Source: Plectrocnemia conspersa
Lineage: Eukaryota > Arthropoda > Insecta > Trichoptera > Polycentropodidae
Reading direction: 5' to 3'
DNA: 64,000 nt
NCBI GenBank assembly: GCA_009617715.1
Contig: VTFK01000033.1
Span: 62,001-126,000 of the forward strand
Shown piece by piece: positions 1 to 9,895 of this stretch. Below the pieces are notes generated by a model. It saw nothing but the letters and a program-made list of their open reading frames with translations. It was not told where the DNA came from and searched no databases. Position numbers and translations under genes: made by a program. Every line of letters begins with the position of its first letter. The first letter of the stretch is position 1.

Positions 1-1230
1 ACAAACTTTTATAATTATCAGTAGCGTAATTTTATTAATATAGCAATTTAAAAAATGCGATTATTTGGCACTTTTTTCGATCGCGCGCAAATATGACGGC
101 TGTACGTGACAGAAGCCGCCGTCCGGACGGCATATGACTAGTAAAATAGCTTACTAAAATAATATTAACGAGTATTTAATACAAAACTGCAACAAATTAT
201 TTGCAATAGATGTATGTAGATCAATCTGATATGTATTACAATATTTCATCATAATTTAAATAGCTTATGTTTAATGAAGTCAATTGACGATTATATTAAA
301 CGTAACAGATTAATTTTAAAAGTTGATTAAAAACGACAGTTAGTTAAATTATAAATAGACAGTTGCGATGGGAATCGTTTATCGTGCAAGTACAACAACT
401 CTCATTATCTTTGACACATTCGTGTTTATGCTCTTACAAAACTTCACGTAATCGACGTTTAACTAGTGTCCACGTTGAGTGGTTAGTAAAATTAATAGGC
501 GATGATTTAAACCGACCGAATGGTCGCGTAGATTAATATAGTATTTTTTTATGTGGCGTGAATGGTTATGTATCACGCGTTTGTATCCAACAACATAATA
601 GACACACCATCGCGGCTCCTAATTAGTGTTATTAATGTTGTGACCACAAAAAATATGACCAAAAACTGTGCGATGGCGTGATGAAGACGATGTCGGTGGA
701 CACACGCGGTGAGCTGTGTTCGAGTGGACACGAAAGTGTTGTGGTTTTTTGGAATAAAACGAAAGTTTAACGAAAGATCATGTGTTATAGATTGTATTAT
801 TATTTTAATGATTTAATTTTAAATAATAATGGTAATCAATTTTTTCATTATTATTTAATGCTAAATTATTAAAAAATCATTGAAAACAGAAAAATTGCGT
901 TGATTTTGTACTTTGCTTCACTTGGATTCCAAACAATAGCGTAAATTACAGTACGCGAAATATTTAGAATTAACTGAAATATGTATCAAATTCAGATGAA
1001 AGGAGACTTTGATAGCAACAAAAATGACACATAAAAAAGAGCGAAGGCATTTTACCAATCACTGCAAGATGAAAATCCCGATCACTTTGTCCCTTGACTG
1101 GCAAAAAAAATCAAGCAGCCTATTACTAACGACAGTTCAAAATTTATAACTTTGCTCTTCACATTCGAGATTAGACAAAGAAAAAGTTCACTTTGTGGCG
1201 ACCACAAATTTAGGCACATTTAGAAGGGCG
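1..1230. other. AT-rich spacer without recognisable gene
   Basis: I see no coding region here. Positions about 600-790 are less AT-rich than the surroundings but have no sustained reading frame in either direction. The rest is ordinary AT-rich intergenic DNA with many stop codons in all frames. Confidence 0.6.
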
Positions 1231-1231
1231 A

Positions 1232-1287
1232 TTGTCTCATTGTTAATGACCGTGACCAAAAACGTTCATTCATTAACAATGAGACAA
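1232..1287. repeat. Perfect 18-bp inverted repeat (hairpin)
   Basis: The arms 1232-1249 and 1270-1287 are exact reverse complements (core GTCTCATTGTTAATGA), with a 20-nt spacer. It lies just upstream of the GC-richer LTR-like patch. No family is recognised; it may be the end of a decayed element. Confidence 0.85.
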
Positions 1288-1314
1288 ACATCATGGCACA
1301 AGAAGGATTTATTT

Positions 1315-1680
1315 TGACCACACAACACGGGTCGTTAAGAGAATCCCTTTTGTGACAAGACGGTCCACGGCACCACAAGAGACGGAGGCACCCAGACAGC
1401 AGAGCCAGCTACGCAGACGACCAGAGAGCCAAGATCTACCAGCAGCCATCCGGAGGAACCAGTCACGCGCCCTCACCGACAGACCTGAAGATCACACCTG
1501 ACACTCGCCGCACGCAGCCACAGAGCCCTGAGACATCATCACCTGCACACCTTCACGCGGTAATCGTCCATAGTCAAAATTGTAATTTTAACTTAATAAA
1601 CAATCTAATAGGATTCACTGAAGAGTCTCATTGGCCGCGAGGGCAACCACCCCTAAGGCTGCGCCCCCTAAAATATTTTC
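1315..1680 (+). mobile_element. GC-rich LTR-like segment (possible solo LTR and leader)
   Basis: A GC-richer patch in AT-rich DNA ends with a poly(A)-signal-like AATAAA near 1,598 and is followed by a leader-like stretch starting TCATTGGCCGCGAGGGC. This order (GC-rich U5-like region, poly(A) signal, then a TTGGC-type primer-binding-like segment) resembles an LTR boundary of a Ty3/BEL-type retrotransposon. No coding sequence follows and no second LTR was found, so the call is weak. A GC-rich non-LTR relic or a regulatory island are alternatives. Confidence 0.25.
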
Positions 1681-2263
1681 ACATGGATAGAGATTGAATA
1701 TAGAAAAAGTTGTAAGTGCATTGTTTTACATATTGAAACAAATTGATTTGCGTTACATCAAAACGCTACAACTGATAGCAGATGATTGCAGTGGACAGAA
1801 TCGCAATTCAATTAAAATTGCATTGTGTCTGAAATGGCTGGAAGAATATCGCCTGGTAATTTAATTACTCTACAGATTATTTTTTGTGTACCTTAACACT
1901 CCTATCTGCCAGTAAAAAAGTCTGCTTCGATAAAAAAATCTAAAATAGTACAAAAACATTTTTAAGTAACATGGAACGATTCATGTTTTGGGGAGAGACG
2001 TCCATGCATTTAACTGGAAAAATAGTGTACCAAAATATCTTCACCCAACTTCAAAATGACATTTTAAATTTGTTAAAACAAAGTTATTTTTAATTTAAAA
2101 TAAAATAGCAAGAAAAAATGGGATGTTAGAGGTGAGTCCTTCTACAAAGTGTGCCAAAAAATATTTTTAAACATCGCTAGAGTGGAAGTTTCATCATCTT
2201 CCATTAATTCAACTAAGAATTTTACTTAATTTACTCAAATTAAATGACGTGAGAGTTCTTTTA
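1681..2263. other. AT-rich spacer
   Basis: I see no supported feature. The stretch ends at the sharp left edge of the long duplicated block. Confidence 0.5.
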
Positions 2264-2639
2264 GAAAAACATTACGAAAAGCACTGGTCAAGAGTGTCAT
2301 CACTATCGTACTTCACTAATGTTTTTGACTATCAAAATGTGATTAATACTGTCAATGAGAAGATGAAAATGAACACTGTGTTCCAATTGAGGAAAGCTTA
2401 TTTATATTCTTTATTTTTTTATTACATTGACTATCTAATATTTTTTCAAAGTTGAACTCATTTTCTTATTTTTGCTTTATTGAAAAATAAAAATATTTTG
2501 CTGTTGATTGTTTGATGACATCAAAATCCAGATCAAAAAAAGCCGAATTAAAATTAAAATTAAATTAAAATCGGAACACTTTAAGCTTTTTTACAGAAAA
2601 TAATTAGCATAAGTTATTAGATATTTTTTTGAAAATAAT

Positions 2640-2965
2640 TTTAGAACTTAATATTTTAGGTGCCGTGAATTAATAATAGTTGTCATTTTACTCAAAAACA
2701 TGAAAAATGTATATGTCTGGTTTTGATACTAGGCTTTTGTATTTCTTGATAGATGATTTGGCTTAGTTTATATTTTCGACTTGACATAATACAAGTTTTA
2801 TAACTATAGTATATAAGAACTTTCTTAGGGTTAGGTTTGGGTTTGAATAGCAAAAACGTTTCGCAATTCTTAAATTGAGTTACATAGATAATTTAGAGCA
2901 GCACATAACTTCACTAGCGCCTATCAATTAAATTATATTTTCGCTAGTAAAAATATATATGTATC
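2640..2965 (+). repeat. R1 dispersed repeat, copy A, left part
   Basis: This matches 11,480-11,670 in order: a CGACTTGACATAAT-like stretch, the TTAGGTTTGGGTTTGAA segment, AAATTGAGTT, then TTCACTAGCGCC. A TIR element at 2,968 interrupts the repeat, and R1 resumes at 3,602. The same left part is present in duplicate copy B before 54,660. Confidence 0.7.
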
Positions 2966-2967
2966 TA

Positions 2968-3599
2968 GAGTACGCTCGGGATAAGGATTCCGGTTTGTTA
3001 TTGTGTGCGTGAACTGTGTGGCTCAAAACAATTTCACTCAGAATATTCAATTTTTTTATTTTAAAAGAAAATATATATTTATTTAACATACATACATCTG
3101 AGCTAAGTTGGAAATTTCAACAAGCAATTATAAATATATTATATAATCGAAGAAACCAGACATTGATGTCATTAATTAAATATTTGCAAAAGTCAAAATC
3201 TTTCACTAGTCAAAAAAATAATGAAGTTTGTAGTTATTCTTCAAAAGCAAAAAGATATAAAATCGGGAAAGAAAAATGGAAAAATAATTAAAATATTTTA
3301 ATCCACGGGTAAGAGAACGAATAACTTAGTGTATATTTGAAGCCTTGATTACAATTATGGACAGTGGGCATATCTGGGTTAAACCAATATCAACACAAAA
3401 TTATTTAAAATAAATCATTAGAGAAGATCGAACTTCTGTGCCACACTGCACTTTAATGACGAATACCAGCGTTGACGAATCAGCGACTGTCCTTAAAAGA
3501 GAAAGCGAGACAACGAAGTACACGCTACATCGCTTCTCCCTCTCATATACATGTACACGCACACAATAACAAACCGGCATCCTTATCCCGAGCGTACTT
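2968..3599. mobile_element. 632-bp TIR element, copy A, nested in R1 (TA target)
   Basis: The terminal inverted repeats begin GAGTACGCTCGGGATAAGGA and extend about 40 bp at each end (2,968-3,010 and 3,557-3,599). TA dinucleotides flank the element at 2,966-2,967 and 3,600-3,601. Joining the flanks with one TA gives a site that matches the uninterrupted R1 copy near 11,670, which supports a genuine insertion. A TA target plus this TIR style fits a non-autonomous Tc1/mariner or pogo-type element. The interior has no transposase. The small frames 3,016-3,291 and 3,472-3,669 look fortuitous, the latter spanning the right TIR. Confidence 0.8.
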
Positions 3600-3601
3600 T
3601 A

Positions 3602-3860
3602 CCAGTGAAAATATATCCTCACTCACTGAAAAATACATATTCACTGTAAGATTTATACATCGCATGTAAAGGTATCAAAATGTACATATTACTACATATG
3701 GAAAATTTGAAGTAATATAATTTAATTAGCATCTGCCAGATAAATTATATTTCCACTAATATAAATATATTGCTACTTATGAAAATATATTCCGATATTG
3801 AAATGACGTATTAAAAAAACTATTTTCGGGATAGATTCGAGACTTGTGAAGAATATACAG
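3602..3860 (+). repeat. R1 dispersed repeat, copy A, right part
   Basis: R1 continues after the TIR element with the motifs CCAGTGAAAATATA, CACTGAAAAATACAT and ATTTTCGGGATAGATTCGAG, which match 11,680-11,915. Copies of (A/C)CTAGTGAAAATATA-like words in both orientations give the family an internally repetitive structure. Confidence 0.65.
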
Positions 3861-4202
3861 ATAATTAAAACTTTTTTTAATGATTTTATTTCATTAAGGT
3901 TCATATTATTTAATTAAATATTCCTGCCATAAATCAGGAAACGATGAGGTTTAAGGCGAAAAATACAAAAAAACAAGGATATTAACCTGACAGCTCTTTA
4001 ATATAAAGTGAAGAATAAAGTCTTCTTGTAGAACTACATGATTTGCGCTTTTAGAAACCGCACTTTAAGTCTAAAATGTCAATTTAATTTATGAGTAAAA
4101 TCAGATTCATCGTGAGGTCAGATTGTCTCCATTTTAATAATTTTTATTTATTAAAATTGTGGCCATCGTGACCAGAAACAAAACACCTAAATTCTTAGTA
4201 AA
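3861..4202. other. AT-rich spacer
   Basis: I see no gene or repeat boundary that I can support. Confidence 0.5.
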
Positions 4203-4530
4203 AGAAGACCTGTCTAGAATATATCCGCCAAGATGATAGGAATATTTTGCCGGCATCGACGACCTTGACAATTAAATAGTGTGACACTTTACACTGAAAG
4301 GCAATTGGTTATAGCAAGCCCACTTCCATACACAGAGATCCTCCTGCAGGTCGAGGGAATCCGAAATCGACTGCACTTTCTTGAAAAATTTCAAGTCATC
4401 TTCATATAATAAAAAAATTAATGATGCATTGCTGTTTCTATGTCATTAATGAGCAATAGAAACAGTAATGGACCCAAATTGGATCCTTGAGGTACTCCAG
4501 TGTGGTCTTATATCATTCTGAAAAAGAGTT
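4203..4530 (-). pseudogene. Non-LTR retrotransposon reverse transcriptase relic (Jockey-like)
   Basis: On the minus strand the motif TGVPQGSNLGPLLFLLLIND is readable at about 4,440-4,505. Downstream in another frame come the degenerate catalytic box LLYEDDLKFF (YADD changed to YEDD), a SDSLDLQEDL helix, and a VKCHTI segment. This order (fingers/palm GVPQGS, catalytic xADD, LQ-DL helix, KC motif) is that of Jockey-type LINE reverse transcriptases, which copy their RNA at the insertion site. Frameshifts and stops break the frame, and neither the endonuclease domain nor the 3' end is visible. The relic at 63,060-63,560 appears to be of a related family, in the opposite orientation. Confidence 0.8.
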
Positions 4531-5576
4531 TCCATACTTGAGAATAGTTTTATGAGACCTTTAGAAAACCAATATTTAATATTATTTGGAATATATAATA
4601 TTATATTGAATAATAAATATGTGTCTGATTTTGTATATATGTTATTGTTATTATTAAAACCAAATTGTTTTCTACTACGATTATCAGCGAGAAGAAAATC
4701 ACTCAATGTAAATAATACCAGCAATTTCACTACATAATATATTATCATTATGAATAATTAGAGTGTTAATATGTAAATATTAACGCGGCGCCGACCGTCC
4801 GTGACAACCCGTTAACTTCCGCGCTCGGTTATTCTTTTTGGTGATTTATTTGCTTATTATTGTGCTTATATTATATTTTTTCTGGTCTATGTAGAAATTA
4901 TCGAACATTTTCTTTTATGGTAATTGCGTGAAATTTTTGAGACGGCGATTTTCGGACCGCAGCAGTTGCGGTAGGCTCGTTCGGCCTTAAATCAAGAAAC
5001 GACCACGCCTATTACGTGTTCCGATGGTATGGACCCCTGAAAAACAAACTAGAGACTATTATAAAATATATTGCCTTCAATGAGTCGTCGCACTTTTGTA
5101 GTTAAGGCGGAGATACTTAAAATGTTTTAATGCCCACCAACTATGGAGTTATCGTCGACCCAAACAAGGATAATATATCGTGAGTTTTAATTTATAATAA
5201 TTAGGAAATTTATGGGAAAAATAATTAAAATATAAAATACGCACAGACATGTCTCAAAATTAATTTAACGGTGCATTTTTAAGTAAAAATAAATTATTTA
5301 AAAATATTTAAGAACCGCTTCAGGTTCAAGATTTTATAACAAACTATTATTTTTAATATGAAAAATGTTCCTATTCTTAAAAAATAATTAAATCAATTAT
5401 TAATTATAATAATGACAGTTAAAAATTCAAGTTTTGTGTCATCTTAGAAATTTTTGTTCGAGGATGACAAAGAAGTAGGATAAAGGAGAGCAAAGAAGAC
5501 GCCTGGTCATATTTGTATGAAGATGATTAAAAATTGATTTAATGCATTAGATCTATTGCAAATTTCTCTACAGAGC
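4531..5576. other. Spacer with a GC-richer patch at 4,780-5,180
   Basis: The patch contains GCGGCGCCGACCGTCCGTGA and further CpG-rich words but no reading frame or known RNA. The remainder is AT-rich. The opposing frames at about 4,446-4,748 belong partly to the reverse-transcriptase relic and otherwise look random. Confidence 0.4.
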
Positions 5577-5763
5577 GGAGCGCAAAAACAATTATCACTT
5601 CTCAGAAGTCAAAAATTCACGTCAAAAGCAATAAAATCGCTCGGTAACGAGCGTTCCCACTGCAACATCGCCGACACGATTTTATTGCTTTTGACGTGGA
5701 TTTTTGACTTCTGAGAAGTGATAATTGTTTTTTGTGCTCTCCTATTGGGCAGAATTCGGTTTA
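5577..5763. mobile_element. Palindromic MITE (long-arm foldback), copy 1
   Basis: Two arms of about 60 bp (5,577-5,638 and 5,678-5,737) are near-perfect reverse complements carrying CGTCAAAAGCAATAAAATCG, around a short GC-rich centre. The right side continues to CTCCTATTGG and AATTCGGTTT, as in the fuller copy at 11,177-11,394. There is no coding capacity. It is a foldback-type non-autonomous DNA element whose superfamily I cannot assign. Confidence 0.85.
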
Positions 5764-5805
5764 GCTGTGCCTTAATAGATTCTCACTCATCATTGCTATA
5801 AAAAG

Positions 5806-5886
5806 TTTTAATATAAGCGCTTGATAATCGAGCGTTTTCACCACAATGGCACAATTCTATTGCTTTTGACCTGGACTGAAAACTCA
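5806..5886 (-). mobile_element. Half copy of the palindromic MITE
   Basis: On the minus strand this reads CAGGTCAAAAGCAATAGAAT followed by a degenerate centre with AAAACGCTCGATTATC, the same order as one arm plus centre of the full copies. The second arm is missing. Confidence 0.6.
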
Positions 5887-6236
5887 CTTTATGGCAACAC
5901 TGAGCAGCAAAGAAAACACGACTAATTATTGAGTTCATATTATGAGTAGATATTTTTAATAATTTTTAATGTCTAGTTTAAATAATTCATATAAAATATG
6001 ATTTTAGAAAATATGTCATTATATTTCTTTGTAGCATATCTCGTACTTATTATTATTTATTCAAAAAAATATATTACTATGTTAAAAAATATATTAAATG
6101 CCATTTTTTTCATGAGGCCCGGAATCAAAAATTTTGAGCGGCCCTGTTGGTATTTTGCCTATCTTGATTTAGTCATTAAAATGCTTAATTTTTTTGAAAT
6201 GCGAGCCAATGATACGCTCCTTCCCAACAAAAAAGA
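5887..6236. other. AT-rich spacer
   Basis: The open frame 5,998-6,267 (89 codons, hydrophobic start) has no family resemblance and overlaps the repeat that follows; I do not call it a gene. Confidence 0.45.
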
Positions 6237-6349
6237 AAGCTTTTATACATTCAAAAAACATTTTTGAATATAATGTTTGTCGGCCGTATATACTATGACC
6301 GAAATTCTCAGAATTCGTTCATTGGATGAAACAAAATGTTAGAATGACC
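6237..6349 (+). repeat. Inverted-pair repeat, left copy
   Basis: About 110 bp, including TGTTTGTCGGCCGTATATAC and GAATTCGTTCATTGGATGAA, recur in reverse orientation at 9,896-10,006. The two copies are diverged (several substitutions) but collinear. They may be the two ends of an old element or independent insertions of one family. Confidence 0.7.
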
Positions 6350-6713
6350 TAGCCTTTATTATCGTGTAACGTTTATCTTAAAAACTAATAATTATTTTTA
6401 AATTTAATAATAATTGGTAAAATAAATTCATAACGATAAAAACCAAGATTTTTTTACAAATATGCTCGAATATTTGAATACTTCATCAAAAAATCTATAA
6501 TTGACATCGGCCATACTTGAAATGAGCGAATATTAACCTATTGGAAAATTATTTATGAAATACTTGCTCTTATAAAACTGGCAGTTAAAGCTCTGCGTCC
6601 CCAATTTTATCGCACAAAATCTTTACAACCTTGAAAGTCAAAATAGAAGAAAGACGAAATATAAACCTCATTGGTTTGATACATTTTTTTTACAAAATCC
6701 TGATTATGTTGTG
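6350..6713. other. AT-rich spacer with a weak coding-like patch
   Basis: Positions 6,590-6,715 can be read as a short coding-like run containing HWFDTFFLQNPDYV, faintly like the zinc-finger (TTF) entrance of hAT transposases. This is suggestive only and rests on no diagnostic residue. Confidence 0.2.
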
Positions 6714-6990
6714 AGTGGCATAGCTATGGTGGGGCGGAGGGGGCGGGCCCCGGGCGGCACTTGCTTGGGGGCGGCATATTCGCGATGGGGTCGTCTAGTG
6801 TGGTTCTTAATCCTGAATGCACTAAATCATATATAAATCCACGAATAACAAGATTTTAATAATAACCAATTTATTATTTTAAGAAATGCTGATTTTATGA
6901 CTCTGCAAAAAATGTATGGAGGGGGCGGAAATTTTAAAGATCGCCCTGGGCGGCACATACCCTAGTTACATACCCTAGTTGCATGTTGTC
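6714..6990. mobile_element. hAT-type non-autonomous element with GGGGCGG ends (degenerate)
   Basis: The left side reads GTGGCATAGCTATGGTGGGG followed by a C/G-rich GGGCGGCAC stretch. The right side has the mirror CGCCCTGGGCGGCACATACC then CTAGTTAC. This pairing resembles widespread hAT elements whose ends run CAGTGGCGTAGCTAGGG and then a GGGGCGG/CCGCCC tract. A clean 8-bp target duplication is not visible, so the boundaries are approximate. Confidence 0.45.
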
Positions 6991-7084
6991 AATACGATCC
7001 AAAAAGTATATTTAAAACATGGTTAAGAATTATTGGGACCGCTTCTTTCCAGTGTAGAAACTTCTCTAATTATATTAGAAAGTA

Positions 7085-7384
7085 ATGGATGAAGAAAACG
7101 CCAATTGCCACCTCAGTAACATGTCGATTGAAGAAGAACTAAACAATGCATTATTGAACCACAAGAATATTACAACCGTGAGAAATAAAAGATTTTCAAA
7201 AGGAGTTTCAGATTTTAGACTCAATTGGCAAGTTGACTCCGAATCTAGATCTTTTGTATAAATCATTGCTTAGAATTAAGCTAAAATCGACAGAGTGCGA
7301 GTATTTTCACCGGCAGGAAAATTTAAAACGAAAACTAGGAATCTGATTCGTCCTGCGGAATTAAATATCGCGTTTTTTTATTAA
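7085..7384 (+). pseudogene. hAT transposase C-terminal (dimerisation) domain relic
   Basis: Starting at ATG 7,085, the frame reads MDEENANCHLSNMSIEEELN. After one frameshift near 7,180 it continues with EFQILDSIGKLTPNLDLLYK. After a second shift near 7,297 it continues with VFSPAGKFKTKTRNLIRPAE and LNIAFFY, ending at stop 7,382-7,384. The segment STECE followed by VFSPAG is the hallmark of the hAT C-terminal region, which forms the transposase dimer next to the RNase-H-like catalytic fold. Two frameshifts make it non-functional. The catalytic part of the protein is absent upstream. The neighbouring element at 6,714-6,990 could be a remnant end of the same insertion, but this is not shown. Confidence 0.8.
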
Positions 7385-8439
7385 TTTATTTTTAGAAATA
7401 TATTTAATGGATATGCATAATAAAATAATTGTATTTTTTTTAAATTTTTTTTTTAGATTAAATTAAGACCATCGTAGCTTAACAGATTACCCCAATGCGC
7501 CACATTATTATTATGTATATACAATATATATATACAATTATGTATATCCATTAAATAAATTTCTAGCAAAATATTTTTAATTTGTTTTAATATTTTTTAC
7601 TTATCATTTACCTATGTTTTACCACAGATAATATAATTCATTTTTTATCATATTTTTTTTCAATGATTTAAACGAAAAGTAATCAAAGTCTTATTTTATA
7701 TTAATTTTATAAAAAAATATTGAGAGCCTCTGAATTGATATAAAAAAATCCACATAAGCCGAATAATATATAAACAAATATGTAGAATAAATTAATGAAA
7801 TTTAATAATAGAGAAATGCTTAAATAAATTATTAAAACATACTAATACAAAATATGTAGTAGTAAAATTAATCAAAGCAATAAAACGCAATTTACTATAA
7901 ATTAAATATAAAATAATAATAAATAAATAACAACGGAAATAATTGTGGAAAAATACGTAAAATAACTCAATCCCAGGTGTATACTAACAAATTAACAGAT
8001 GTGTATAAATTAACACACTACTCAAAGGACTAATTTAAAAACTATAAAACAAAAAACTACTGAAATTTGTATTATTTAAATATTATATTATTCGCTTTTC
8101 CGCTTCAGGAAATATGACTTTAAAAAAGACAAAATCTGGGTATCCTAAATTTCATTATAAAAATATCCTGAAATACGAAATACTCATTCGCTAGGTAAAA
8201 AAATGGGTTGAATACTCTTCAGAGCACCAAATAGAAGATAAATTATTTTTTTGTTATTTTGTTTGTAGATTCCTATATGGAAAAAAAATCGAAAATTGAA
8301 ATTTTGAGGTTCTTTAAAAAACCTAATAATTTATTCCTCTATGAATCGTATAAGAGTAACGCTCTGATTTAAGAATCTGTATGTATACAGAGATTCAGAT
8401 ATATTCTAGATCTAGATAATATATTTGCAAATAGCTTAC
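7385..8439. other. Very AT-rich spacer
   Basis: It is dominated by A/T runs and TATA-like words, including TATATATATACAATTATG near 7,520. I see no gene. Confidence 0.6.
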
Positions 8440-8575
8440 CAATTTGATTTTTCAAAGCAAGTGAAAATATAGTAAATCTATTTGTAGTAATAATTTGTGG
8501 ATTTTGCAAGTTATTTTCTCCTATCTCTTTGAAATTAATCCATAGGTATGATGTATTTGCAGTTTTCATCGTGAT
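8440..8575 (-). other. Exon-like segment on the minus strand
   Basis: On the minus strand, a TTTTTAG acceptor-like site precedes an open segment containing ATG and WINFKEIGENNLQNPQIITT, and a GTAAGC donor-like site follows at 8,439. The length and borders are exon-like, but no family is recognised. The phase does not join cleanly to the open segment at 8,728-8,846, so a functioning gene is doubtful. Confidence 0.2.
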
Positions 8576-8727
8576 CTAAAAATTGAATGAAATAGTTTAA
8601 TTAATGACATTTAAAATTTATTAAATAAAATAAAATTAGTTCGACCCAAAATATATTTATAAAAAAATATTAAAGGCAAACGCTTATTTACTTAGTATTT
8701 AGAAGTAAAAAATTACATTTTTATTAC

Positions 8728-8846
8728 CTGTCAAAATTATATCGGATCAATTCAGAGGATAACATATTATCGATTTCTATATCAGAAGCAATTGTTTCAC
8801 AACATTGCGATCCAGCAGACTGAATACCATCTGTTACATTGTTTTA
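8728..8846 (-). other. Coding-like segment on the minus strand
   Basis: The minus-strand frame carries VTDGIQSAGSQCCETIASDI and DNMLSSELIRYNFDR and ends at a GACAG/GTAATA donor-like boundary (8,728). Amino-acid content is balanced, unlike the AT-driven random frames around it. No known domain is seen, and a stop lies just upstream without an obvious acceptor. It could be a decayed exon of an unidentified gene or transposon. Confidence 0.2.
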
Positions 8847-8888
8847 GCAATGACCACGAACAATCGCAATATCTTCAAAGTTAAAAAA

Positions 8889-9005
8889 ATGTTAAGGATT
8901 GCAGAACTAAAGAGGCTTGGACCTAACGAGACTAATTATACCTGATCCTTACTCGAGAAGTGTTTTGAAGACAAAATGCACAACAAACGAAAATATTTTC
9001 AATAA
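8889..9005 (+). pseudogene. Short coding-like relic, one internal stop
   Basis: The plus-strand frame starts MLRIAELKRLGPNETNYT, hits TGA, then continues in frame with SLLEKCFEDKMHNKRKYFQ to a TAA. The word CFEDKMHNKRK recalls the C-terminal half of a THAP zinc finger (consensus HFED...), but the metal-binding histidine position is not preserved. It may belong with the exon-like pieces at 9,089-9,790. Confidence 0.25.
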
Positions 9006-9088
9006 AATGTAATACACAAGTCAACTGATTATTAAAACATTTGTAACTAAGACTAAAATATAATATATCTTGTTTTATTTGTAACTAA

Positions 9089-9553
9089 GGCGATTTAAAA
9101 TTTATTGATAAAAACCGTCAAACCCTAGCTGTCGCCATCAGGCTTCTTAACCCATTGAGTAGTGAGTTAATTTATACACATTTGTTAATTTGTATATATA
9201 CACATGGGAGTGTGTTAATTTTACGTATTTTTAGTTAATTATTTCTGTTGTGATTTATTTATAATTAAATATTTATTTATAAAATGAATATATTTTTTTT
9301 ATTATGTTCATTTATTTCGAACTCTTTTATTGGTATTATATTCAATAAAAATCACAAAAATATTATATTAATATAATATTTTTATTTATTATTTTTTCAG
9401 TTATATATGTATTATAATTACACATAACTATCTGGGGTACTTCAAAACAGTGAAAGATCTACCACCGTACAAGTTTGGCGATACCGTTCAAAGGGTTAAT
9501 GAGCTGGCATTGGACATTGATCTTTTTAATATCAGTAACAAGGAGCTAGTCCG
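9089..9553 (+). pseudogene. Exon-like coding fragment split by a TTAA MITE
   Basis: Positions 9,089-9,146 read GDLKFIDKNRQTLAVAIRL. If the MITE at 9,147-9,499 is taken out, leaving one TTAA, the same frame continues at 9,500 with NELALDIDLFNISNKELVR and ends at a CG/GTTCGT donor-like site. An open frame restored exactly across the insertion is good evidence that the MITE entered former coding DNA. With the exon-like piece 9,744-9,790 the joined frame stays in register but meets one TGA. The protein family is not recognised, and a host-gene relic and a transposase relic are both possible. Confidence 0.4.
9147..9499. mobile_element. TTAA-flanked MITE (piggyBac-type), copy 1
   Basis: TTAA at 9,147 and 9,496 flanks ends CCCATTGAGTAGTGAGTTAA and GTTCAAAGGG. 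Subterminal sequence includes TTTATACACATTTGTTAATT on the left, and on the right CAGTGAAAGATCTACC with a degenerate CCGTACAAGTTTGGCG. TTAA target duplication with a CCC start is the piggyBac-superfamily signature. The 353-bp interior is AT-rich and non-coding. It interrupts a coding-like fragment. Confidence 0.8.
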
Positions 9554-9743
9554 GTTCGTATCATTTAATTTTATTAATATATTATGTAATATATTTTATT
9601 TCTTGTTTATTGCATTATTTTTTTGATCATTGCGACACTTTAGATTAACCGCTAGATCGCAATAGTAATAGATTAACTAAAATAAATATATAAATAAATT
9701 TAAAAAAATGTTTGCAAACTTTCAATAAAATTTAATATTTCAG

Positions 9744-9790
9744 GTTTTGAGGCGGGTATGACTGCAGCAAAATAGACGCAGAAAAAGAAG
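9744..9790 (+). pseudogene. Small exon-like fragment
   Basis: It is bounded by TATTTCAG and a GTAAGA donor-like site. In the frame set by the preceding exon-like piece it reads a stop and then GGYDCSKIDAEKE. The 190-bp AT-rich gap to the previous fragment is intron-like. No family is recognised. Confidence 0.25.
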
Positions 9791-9895
9791 GTAAGAGATT
9801 TTTTTTTATGTACGTAAATATATTATTATCTGCAGTACCTCAATATAGTAAAAGATCAATATTTATGGTGATACCGCTTAAACGCTATTTTATTT

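Larger units (their letters stand above)
2264..3599. repeat. Long recent direct repeat, copy A (1.34 kb)
   Basis: This block is repeated at 53,958-55,293 with a constant offset of 51,694 bases and no indel. I count roughly eight substitutions, so identity is about 99.4%. The left boundary is sharp (2,264 / 53,958). The right boundary coincides with the end of a TIR element. Short open frames inside (such as 2,249-2,455 and 3,016-3,291) occur in both copies but have no recognisable domain and biased AT-rich composition; I regard them as non-coding. The block combines part of dispersed repeat R1 with a nested TIR element. Confidence 0.92.

Noticed and set aside
3016..3291. 91-codon open frame present in both copies of the long repeat
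   Set aside because: Its conservation is explained by the recent DNA duplication; it lies inside a non-autonomous TIR element and has no domain.
3472..3669. 65-codon frame with HIHVHAHNN
   Set aside because: The histidine-rich part is the translated terminal inverted repeat (ACACGCACAC).
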